DNA of 8,088 nucleotides from an uncultured Candidatus Melainabacteria bacterium (GTDB taxonomy: Bacteria; Cyanobacteriota; Vampirovibrionia; Gastranaerophilales; Gastranaerophilaceae). The stretch spans positions 1 to 8,088 of the forward strand of contig CAMHMW010000078.1 in assembly GCA_946186335.1 (NCBI GenBank). The letters are read 5' to 3'. Shown here one piece after another: positions 1 through 4,645 of the stretch (position 1 is its first letter; the number at the start of each line of letters is the position of its first letter). The position numbers were made by a program, and so were the translations under genes. The notes beneath the pieces are model-generated. The model ran no database searches. It saw nothing but the letters and a program-made list of their open reading frames with translations, and was not told where the DNA came from.

Positions 1-343
1 CAATTGTATTATACATATCAGGACGAAGCACAGATTTTACAATCAAAAACCTTGACAGAAGCAAAGCATCTGCAAATTTTTCTTCCGAACTTTTTTCTTT
101 TATATAATTTCTTAAGGCGGTAAACAACTCGTTTTTCATACCCTCGGGGGCTTCCTGTTTCATAGGAAGAAACTTTGCGTAAATTCCGATAACTTCATCG
201 GAAATTTGAGATTTTGAACGTAAAATCACATTATCAACTTCTTTTAACAAAGATTGTGATATATCATTAATCTCTGTTGCCTTCTCATCTTCTGCCAGTA
301 AATTTTCAATCTCTTGAATCAGCATAGGTACATAATACCACAT
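1..343 (-). CDS. Hypothetical protein, 5' part only (runs off left edge)
   Basis: An open frame reads leftward from an ATG at 343 through 114 codons with no stop and leaves the window. The visible product begins MWYYVPMLIQEIENLLAEDE. It is rich in Glu, Lys, Ile and Leu, looks mainly alpha-helical, and has no signal peptide, membrane segment or motif I recognise, so it is probably cytoplasmic. An in-frame ATG at 325 is the alternative start. I prefer 343 because an extended -10 element (TGCTATTTT, 352-360) ends only 8 bases upstream, although neither start has a Shine-Dalgarno sequence. The gene is divergent from the small gene at 405, with 61 bp between their starts. Function is unknown. The unbroken frame and sensible residue composition make a real gene likely. 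Confidence 0.7.
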   Translation of the reverse strand, partial: MWYYVPMLIQEIENLLAEDEKATEINDISQSLLKEVDNVILRSKSQISDEVIGIYAKFLPMKQEAPEGMKNELFTALRNYIKEKSSEEKFADALLLSRFLIVKSVLRPDMYNTI

Positions 344-351
344 TGTGAAAA

Positions 352-360
352 AAAATAGCA
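352..360 (-). promoter_or_regulatory. Extended -10 element for the left-edge gene
   Basis: On the minus strand the sequence reads TGCTATTTT: a TG extension, one base, then a TATTTT hexamer at 352-357. Only 8 bases separate it from the ATG at 343, so the mRNA would begin at or very near the start codon. No good -35 hexamer is seen 17 bp upstream. The same pattern (TGCTATTCT, 6 bases before ATG) precedes the VWA gene at 3814. Confidence 0.35.
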
Positions 361-404
361 AAAAATTTTTATTTTACATTTAATATAAACAGGAAAGCAA
401 AATT

Positions 405-755
405 ATGAAAGTTTCAAATCACCCGTACAAGCCTTATTTCGGAGTAAAAATCAAAACTGAAAGCGTGTTAGAGGCAACCTCTATGAAAATTTTTCACAAT
501 ACAGGTGCTGACGGGCTTAAAGAGGTTTACCACGCACTTGAAGGAAACAAATTCCCCGGACATGTCGGCTACAAAGGACATGCTGAAATTTTGGGGCAGA
601 AGATTATGAAAAAATATCCGGAAATTGAAAAAGCCACCCGAGAAATTCTTGAAATATCAGAAAATAACCCCAATATCAAAAAGAGTGAATTCGAAGAAAA
701 AATACGTCATATTGTGAGCCGTTTTGGGGATACAATAGACATCACTCTTGATTAA
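405..755 (+). CDS. Small orphan protein, 116 aa
   Basis: A complete small gene starts at an ATG preceded by a good Shine-Dalgarno sequence (AGGAAAG, 391-397, about 7 bases before the start). The product is soluble and charged. It has an N-terminal segment with FGVKIKTESVLEATSMKIF, a Gly/His-rich middle (residues 51-61, FPGHVGYKGHA), and a Lys/Glu-rich helical C-terminal half ending DTIDITLD. It has no signal peptide, membrane segment or catalytic motif. It resembles, from memory only, small lineage-specific proteins that recur in Gastranaerophilales genomes; I cannot name a family. It is convergent with the operon to its right, and the stop codons overlap on the shared TTAA at 752-755. A possible -10 (TATAAA, 384-389) lies upstream, without a clear -35. 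Real gene likely, function unknown. Confidence 0.8.
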   Translation: MKVSNHPYKPYFGVKIKTESVLEATSMKIFHNTGADGLKEVYHALEGNKFPGHVGYKGHAEILGQKIMKKYPEIEKATREILEISENNPNIKKSEFEEKIRHIVSRFGDTIDITLD

Positions 756-1573
756 CGTTTGTATTTAACTCTTTCTGTATCGTTAAAATCACTAGGCTTT
801 GAATAATTTGTTTCGTTATTTGAAAGCATCATAATTGCGGAAACTTTTGCGGTTTTACGGTTTGTATTCAGAGGAAATTTCGTTATAGGTTTGTGTGCAT
901 AACCCTTTATCAGATTTTTTACAAGATTTTTATCATGCTCTGACAGATACACCGAACGAACGCTTATATTTGATATTCCGCCTGATGAATCAACCGTAAA
1001 CGAATAATAGAAAAATGCACCGTTTGGATAGTTATCCAGTTCACCTATATACAAACTGTCGTCAAGTATTCTGTTCACAAAATTACTTTTCCATTTGCTC
1101 CAGTCAATATTTTTATACAAATATTCATCTTCATCATCACCGTCAGCCAATTTTGAATATTTGTTGGTATAATCTCCGTAATCTCTTTTACTGTTAATCT
1201 TTCTTGAAGCATCTTTGTATGCCCTGTCATAACTTATATCATTTGTATTTTTATAAGAATTTTTATAGGTATTGTTTGAGGTTTCGTATTCTGTACGATA
1301 ATTATTTATTTCATTTTGTGTTGTATATTTTTGGGTATCCGTCTGAGTTTTCACATCGGGTGATGTTGCATGTTTTTCGGTATATTTAACGGTTGAAGTT
1401 GTTGAGGTGTTTTTTATAACATTCACAACCTCATTATTTGAATTTCTTATGGCAAAACTTACATTTGTGAATTTTACACGTCTGCCGAGATTTGGATTAT
1501 CAACAGTTAATGCCATAGCCGTAACCAGTAAAAACACAAATACAAATGCAATTATAAAAACTAATCTGTTCAT
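752..1573 (-). CDS. Membrane-anchored protein with TonB-like C-terminal domain
   Basis: This 273-residue protein has the layout of a TonB-type protein. It has an N-terminal membrane anchor (about residues 4-22, hydrophobic after MNR), a long low-complexity linker rich in Asn, Thr, Tyr, Ser and Lys (about 45-155), and a globular C-terminal domain (about 158-252). That domain follows the TonB C-terminal pattern: a helix opening with WSKWKSNFVNRIL, a strand FFYYSFTVDSSGGISNISV, a serine before a short helix (SEHDKNLVKNLIKGYAH), then a final strand (TAKVSAIMML). Known family members span the periplasm and couple an inner-membrane motor to outer-membrane partners. The linker is not the usual Pro-rich type and no ExbB/ExbD is visible here, so a structural or adaptor role is equally possible. 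It is the last gene of the operon. It starts 6 bp after the preceding stop, with AGAGGG overlapping that stop. Confidence 0.7.
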   Translation of the reverse strand: MNRLVFIIAFVFVFLLVTAMALTVDNPNLGRRVKFTNVSFAIRNSNNEVVNVIKNTSTTSTVKYTEKHATSPDVKTQTDTQKYTTQNEINNYRTEYETSNNTYKNSYKNTNDISYDRAYKDASRKINSKRDYGDYTNKYSKLADGDDEDEYLYKNIDWSKWKSNFVNRILDDSLYIGELDNYPNGAFFYYSFTVDSSGGISNISVRSVYLSEHDKNLVKNLIKGYAHKPITKFPLNTNRKTAKVSAIMMLSNNETNYSKPSDFNDTERVKYKR

Positions 1574-1579
1574 AACCCT

Positions 1580-3145
1580 CTAATCTCTTGCCGCAAGGAG
1601 TTCTTCATAGTTATTAATTTTATACATTGTTTCACTCAACAAAAGTGTTTCCGCAATCAAAAGTGCAGTCGGAACAAGTGCGGTTACAAAGGATAAAAAC
1701 ATCCCCTGAATATCCCCGCCGATTTCCGTTATAAAGTAAGAAACGTTCATTGTAAATTCAATAAGAATAATAAAGCAGGCGATAAACATTACCAGTCTGC
1801 CCTCTTTTTCAAGAGTTCTCATTGAATCCAGTCCCAAAACGGTTACTCCGTGACTATGGTAATCGTGATAACCGTCAAATTTTATAATCTCGGAACCCTT
1901 AATCTGTTTTCTTATTGTAAACGCTCTAACAAAAGACAAAAATGCAAAAATGATTAAAAATGTTGCCAGAACAAGAAATATCGGGCTGAATCTTAATCCC
2001 GAAATACGTACCCAGTTAGCCGCTTCCGGGAAACATCCGGCAAGAGTGTTTGAAACACCATAAGCCAGAAACGGAGCAGTCAACAACCCTATTGAAAATT
2101 CAAATACCATTTTTAAACGTTTATTTACAAGATTTGAATTTACCGTATTAAGTTTATTCTCGGATAAGGAATTAATATCTTTCAGTATTTCTTTGCGGTA
2201 ATCTTTCATAACGGTTTCAAAATCTTCACGAAATTCGCAGTCTGTCAACTCTTTTTGGTAACTTTTAAGCTGATATTTGAAATAACCGCTTCCGACAGAT
2301 ACCGTAATCAAGGCTCCGACAAACAGCAAAGATATAAATATTGCGGCAAAGCCGCCCTGAACATCTTTATAATACAACAGGTTCATTACATAAATTACAA
2401 ACATAAATATTGAAATTACGGTGATGATAAACTGCTGCATAATAGGAGTTTCGCCATATCTTTTATTTGCTCTGTTTCTGAAATCCATCAAAGATGCAAT
2501 ACTCTGCCTGAATATCAGACTTATTGCGAGAACTACAGCCGTAATTCCGCCCAAAAACCAGAAATTTGTCGTCAAATTCAAAACCGAACCCGATGCCTCA
2601 GACTTCAAACCCAAAAGATAATTCGTTATTCCAAAAGATGAAGCCAGCGATAAAATTCCCATAGCAAAGTTCAGAAATGAACCCGTAATACTTGCAGATT
2701 TAATGTAGTTTTTCAAATCAACAACCTTATATCCGATTTCTTTTATAATCGCTATTCTTTGTTTTTCAATATCATCAGGCTCGTCATTATTATTCTGCGG
2801 ACTATTCACCTGAAAATTATTTGGCTGAATATTCTTCTGAATAATTTTTGCATCGGTTTCTTCTATTGAAACCTCAAGCGGGAGCGGGAAATTTCCCATT
2901 GTTACACTAAATTTTGCAGGCACAAGCACCTTTATAAAGTTCTTGTTATTACACAGAACATCAAGAGATTTTGTGGAATTTACAAGTACATAGTTATTGT
3001 ATTTGCCGGCATAAACAAGTTTCAGAAACTCCGGAGCGCCAAGCTGCGGAATAACAAAATCAGAACCCGCACCACTGCCTATGACAATGTTGTTAAGATT
3101 TTCAAAAACCTTTTCATTGTTACCGCATTTGACAATAACTTTCAT
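1580..3145 (-). CDS. Polytopic membrane protein with degenerate FHA-like N-terminal domain
   Basis: This 521-residue protein starts with a beta-rich domain (about 1-97) laid out like an FHA domain: VIGSGAGSDFVIP sits where IGR...D..IP normally is, and VNSTKSLDVLCNNKNF resembles the STNGTFVNG strand. The conserved Arg and the Ser/His pair that bind phosphothreonine are absent, so binding of that ligand is doubtful. An Asn/Gln-rich linker follows (about 103-122), then eight predicted membrane segments near 156-178, 194-213, 235-258, 265-288, 347-368, 388-408, 449-472 and 481-503. A charged soluble loop spans about 290-345, and a His/Asp-rich loop (GYHDYHSHG, 425-433) lies before helix 7. I recognise no named family. 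The start is firm: GGAAGG overlaps the stop of the VWA gene 3 bp upstream, so translation is probably coupled. Likely the inner-membrane core of a complex with its neighbours. Confidence 0.75.
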   Translation of the reverse strand: MKVIVKCGNNEKVFENLNNIVIGSGAGSDFVIPQLGAPEFLKLVYAGKYNNYVLVNSTKSLDVLCNNKNFIKVLVPAKFSVTMGNFPLPLEVSIEETDAKIIQKNIQPNNFQVNSPQNNNDEPDDIEKQRIAIIKEIGYKVVDLKNYIKSASITGSFLNFAMGILSLASSFGITNYLLGLKSEASGSVLNLTTNFWFLGGITAVVLAISLIFRQSIASLMDFRNRANKRYGETPIMQQFIITVISIFMFVIYVMNLLYYKDVQGGFAAIFISLLFVGALITVSVGSGYFKYQLKSYQKELTDCEFREDFETVMKDYRKEILKDINSLSENKLNTVNSNLVNKRLKMVFEFSIGLLTAPFLAYGVSNTLAGCFPEAANWVRISGLRFSPIFLVLATFLIIFAFLSFVRAFTIRKQIKGSEIIKFDGYHDYHSHGVTVLGLDSMRTLEKEGRLVMFIACFIILIEFTMNVSYFITEIGGDIQGMFLSFVTALVPTALLIAETLLLSETMYKINNYEELLAARD

Positions 3146-3148
3146 GTA

Positions 3149-3814
3149 TTACCTTCCGATAGCAGTCAGGAAACTTCTCAGCGATTTGTTTGAAGTAACA
3201 TCATTTCCGATAATCAGGTGTTGTTCACCCAAAACAGGAGCGAGTTTTTCTTTTACCAAATCCAGTTTGGCAGGAGCGGCAAACAAAAACATCATACTGA
3301 AATTATCAGCCTGATTTTTGATACCGCGAACATCTTCGGGAAGTGTTTCCCAGTTAATTTGCTTGTCGACAGCACCTTCGTTTTCCAAATCTCCGATTAC
3401 GACAACAGCCGGAACATAACCGTCTTTGTGCATATTCATCGCATGATTAAATGCTTTTTTCAAAGATAAACCGTAAGCCGTGCCGTATTCTTTTTCATCA
3501 TACTGAGTGAATTTTTCCATAGATTTGCGGACTTCCGCACTTGACTGTGGGGAACCCTCATAGATTATATATGAGTCCTCGGAAACTCTGAGGATTTTTA
3601 TGTGATCTTCGGGGTCAAGCATGGAGCATAATTGCCTTATTATCATTTTCTGAGCAGGCAAATCTTTTTGGTTCGATGCTGAGGCATCAACCACAAAAAT
3701 TACCGCAGCCTTATGGAAATCGTCCACTTTCAGTCGTGATAAACCAAAAATTCCCAACAAAATTGCGCCTAAAAATAACGCCGTAAATAAAATTATTTTA
3801 ATAGTATTTTTCAT
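3149..3814 (-). CDS. Membrane-anchored von Willebrand factor A (VWA) domain protein
   Basis: From the ATG at 3814 the product is 221 residues. It has an N-terminal anchor (about 5-25, KIILFTALFLGAILLGIFGL), then a single VWA domain (about 36-219). All three metal-ion-dependent adhesion site elements are visible: DASAS at 43-47, Thr112 in YGTAYG, and Asp142 in VVVIGDLENEG. VWA domains bind protein partners through a divalent cation. With the anchor outermost at the N-terminus, this one should sit on the periplasmic face. An in-frame ATG at 3910 would extend the protein by 32 residues. I reject it because that extension puts hydrophilic, non-signal-like sequence before the anchor and overlaps the promoter and a REP-like hairpin. 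The gene is first in an operon with the FHA-like membrane protein and the TonB-like protein. BatA/BatB-type proteins are distant analogues by domain only. Confidence 0.8.
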   Translation of the reverse strand: MKNTIKIILFTALFLGAILLGIFGLSRLKVDDFHKAAVIFVVDASASNQKDLPAQKMIIRQLCSMLDPEDHIKILRVSEDSYIIYEGSPQSSAEVRKSMEKFTQYDEKEYGTAYGLSLKKAFNHAMNMHKDGYVPAVVVIGDLENEGAVDKQINWETLPEDVRGIKNQADNFSMMFLFAAPAKLDLVKEKLAPVLGEQHLIIGNDVTSNKSLRSFLTAIGR

Positions 3815-3820
3815 AAAAAC

Positions 3821-3849
3821 AGAATAGCATAAATTTTTAAATTTGAAAA
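3821..3849 (-). promoter_or_regulatory. Promoter of the VWA operon, predicted leaderless
   Basis: On the minus strand, TTTTCA (3844-3849) lies 17 bp before TATTCT (3821-3826), which carries a TG extension (TGCTATTCT). This matches an extended -10 sigma70-type promoter. Only six bases separate the -10 from the ATG at 3814, which lacks a Shine-Dalgarno sequence. Transcription would therefore start at about the start codon, giving a leaderless mRNA. The promoter drives the three genes down to 752. Confidence 0.5.
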
Positions 3850-3885
3850 TAGGGGGGAGGGGAAATTGATTATTGAAATTTGTAG

Positions 3886-3911
3886 GGTGGGCAAAGCAGT
3901 GCGTGCCCACC
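3886..3911. repeat. REP-like GC-rich hairpin 1
   Basis: GGTGGGCA (3886-3893) and TGCCCACC (3904-3911) are a perfect 8-bp inverted repeat around a 10-base loop. It stands out sharply from AT-rich surroundings, and the flanking TGTAGGGTGGGC is of the kind seen in dispersed intergenic palindromes of many bacteria. No T-run follows on either strand, so it is not an intrinsic terminator. Confidence 0.55.
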
Positions 3912-3926
3912 GAATTAGAAATGCAA

Positions 3927-3959
3927 ATATTATGTTGGGCTTTCAGCCCGACACAATAT
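3927..3959. repeat. REP-like GC-rich hairpin 2
   Basis: TGTTGGGCT (3933-3941) and AGCCCGACA (3945-3953) pair across a 3-base loop with one G-T wobble. Beyond a single A/C mismatch the stem continues with ATATT/AATAT (3927-3931 and 3955-3959), giving about 15 paired positions. It lies 15 bp from hairpin 1, so the two may form one composite element between the VWA promoter and the tRNA promoter. No T-tract follows on the plus strand. Confidence 0.55.
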
Positions 3960-3992
3960 CCTCACACTACATATCACATTTGCATGATATTC

Positions 3993-4021
3993 TTGACAAT
4001 AAAGAATGTGCGTAATAGAAT
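3993..4021 (+). promoter_or_regulatory. Promoter of tRNA-Gln
   Basis: A perfect -35 TTGACA (3993-3998) lies 17 bp before TAGAAT (4016-4021), five of six matches to the -10 consensus. Transcription would begin near 4028, about 13 bases before the mature tRNA 5' end, which leaves a short leader for RNase P to remove. Confidence 0.75.
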
Positions 4022-4040
4022 AGAGAGCGTAGCCGAACAA

Positions 4041-4113
4041 TGGGGCGTCGCCAAGTGGTAAGGCAGCTGGTTTTGGTCCAGCCATCCCGGAGGTTCGAAT
4101 CCTTCCGCCCCAG
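4041..4113 (+). tRNA. tRNA-Gln, anticodon TTG
   Basis: The 73-base sequence folds as a canonical cloverleaf. The acceptor stem pairs TGGGGCG (4041-4047) with CGCCCCA (4106-4112), with discriminator G at 4113. The anticodon stem GCTGG/CCAGC encloses the loop TTTTGGT, which puts TTG at positions 34-36 (reads CAA and CAG). The T stem GGAGG/CCTTC holds the loop TTCGAAT with one G-T pair. The genome does not encode CCA after the discriminator, so CCA must be added by nucleotidyltransferase. It has its own promoter at 3993-4021 and a terminator just downstream. Its 3' end is duplicated at 4282. Confidence 0.95.
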
Positions 4114-4151
4114 ATAAAAAAAATAATCCTCTTTTGAGGGTTATTTTTTTA
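4102..4151 (+). repeat. Direct repeat, copy 1: tRNA-Gln 3' end plus terminator
   Basis: Beginning inside the T stem (CTTCCGCCCCAGAT...), this stretch of about 50 bases recurs at 4282-4330. The only differences are one fewer A in the A-run and T to A in the terminator loop. Copy 1 is the functional tRNA end and terminator. Confidence 0.85.
4122..4150 (+). terminator. Intrinsic terminator after tRNA-Gln
   Basis: AATAATCCTC (4122-4131) pairs with GAGGGTTATT (4136-4145) across a TTTT loop with one T-G wobble, followed by more T residues. An A-run before the stem extends pairing with the T-run, so it could act on both strands. It begins 9 bases past the tRNA 3' end. Confidence 0.85.
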
Positions 4152-4281
4152 TGTGAAAGAGAAGAATTTGAACAGAATGTTCGAATCGCGCGAACGAGCA
4201 GAGGGCAAAGCAGATTTTGGCTGTGCCTTATGGCGCAACAGCCAAAATGCGTAGTCCCGTTTTATGCGAGTGAGCAAGACA
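4152..4281. other. 130-bp unexplained segment between tRNA-tail repeats
   Basis: No credible gene is seen. The segment is markedly richer in GC than the flanks. It holds a strong hairpin: ATTTTGGC...GCCAAAAT (4214-4221 and 4241-4248) enclosing TGTGCC/GGCGCA around a TTAT loop. It also has a shorter arm pair GTTCG/CGAAC beside a TTCGAATC string that resembles a tRNA T-loop. It could be the residue of an integrated element, a decayed second tRNA unit, or a small structured RNA read through from the tRNA promoter. Confidence 0.5.
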
Positions 4282-4330
4282 CTTCCGCCCCAGATAAAAA
4301 AATAATCCTCATTTGAGGGTTATTTTTTTA
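4282..4330 (+). repeat. Direct repeat, copy 2: duplicated tRNA tail
   Basis: This is a near-identical copy of the last 12 bases of tRNA-Gln and its terminator, displaced by 180 bp. The rest of the tRNA is not present upstream of it. This is the arrangement left when an element integrates at a tRNA 3' end and recreates it. An unequal duplication is the alternative. Confidence 0.85.
4301..4329 (+). terminator. Second copy of the intrinsic terminator
   Basis: The stem AATAATCCTC/GAGGGTTATT (4301-4310, 4315-4324) has loop ATTT and a T-run after it. The stem sequence is unchanged from copy 1. It would stop any transcript that passes the first terminator and insulates the giant gene's promoter. 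Confidence 0.8.
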
Positions 4331-4489
4331 TTATTATTATTTTTCTGTATTATTTTTCCGGTAGTTTGAGAATTGCAAACTGTTAAGAAATTTTAAAATT
4401 TATTTATAAAATTTTCATTATTTAACACGTTCTACCCACCCCCTAAAGTCGCACAGATATTAACCTTTCAAGTATTACCAAACTTTTTT

Positions 4490-4504
4490 GATAAAATTTT
4501 TATC
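4490..4504. promoter_or_regulatory. Possible operator palindrome
   Basis: GATAAAA and TTTTATC form a perfect inverted repeat around a single T, 20 bp upstream of the -35 of the giant gene's promoter. The position would suit an activator or repressor site, but in such AT-rich DNA chance is a serious alternative. Confidence 0.2.
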
Positions 4505-4524
4505 TATATAAACAGTATATATCG

Positions 4525-4553
4525 TTGAAAACATTAATAAAACATGATATAAT
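4525..4553 (+). promoter_or_regulatory. Strong sigma70-type promoter of the giant gene
   Basis: TTGAAA (4525-4530), a 17-bp spacer, and a perfect TATAAT (4548-4553) with a TG extension (TGATATAAT). This is the best promoter match in the window. Transcription should start near 4560, leaving a leader of about 85 bases before the proposed TTG start at 4646. Confidence 0.85.
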
Positions 4554-4645
4554 TGTAGTATAAAAATCAACCTGAGGATTGATACCTTATTAACGAAAAT
4601 GAACTATGATGTAAGAGTGTATGCTACCACCTAAGGACGTATGGA

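Larger units (their letters stand above)
4331..4645 (+). other. AT-rich intergenic and leader region of the giant secreted-protein gene
   Basis: No gene is evident in these 315 bases. Contents in order: an AT-rich tract with short palindromes (AGTTTG/CAAACT at 4363-4381); a C-rich patch (TACCCACCCCC, around 4433-4443); the palindrome at 4490-4504; the promoter at 4525-4553; and an 85-base leader. The leader has a weak hairpin (ATCAACC, 4566-4572, with GGATTGAT, 4576-4583) and short ORFs from ATGs at 4600 (11 codons) and 4621 (19 codons). The latter ends at 4680, inside the start of the giant gene. Confidence 0.5.

Noticed and set aside
1015..1389. Plus-strand His/Tyr/Cys-rich ORFs opposite the TonB-like gene
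   Set aside because: The composition is the mirror of the Asn/Thr/Tyr-rich linker; no start signals.
3815..3910. N-terminal 32-residue extension of the VWA protein from the ATG at 3910
   Set aside because: It would place non-signal-like sequence before the membrane anchor and overlap hairpin 1, the G tract and a good promoter. The ATG at 3814 fits much better.
3873..4061. Plus-strand ORF of 62 codons
   Set aside because: It crosses both REP-like hairpins, the tRNA promoter and the tRNA 5' end, and has no ribosome site.
4134..4316. Plus-strand ORF of 60 codons between the tRNA-tail repeats
   Set aside because: It starts within the first terminator hairpin and ends in the second, has odd composition and no ribosome site.
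3927..4330. CRISPR array
   Set aside because: There are only two repeat copies, and they derive from a tRNA end and its terminator, with no regular spacers.
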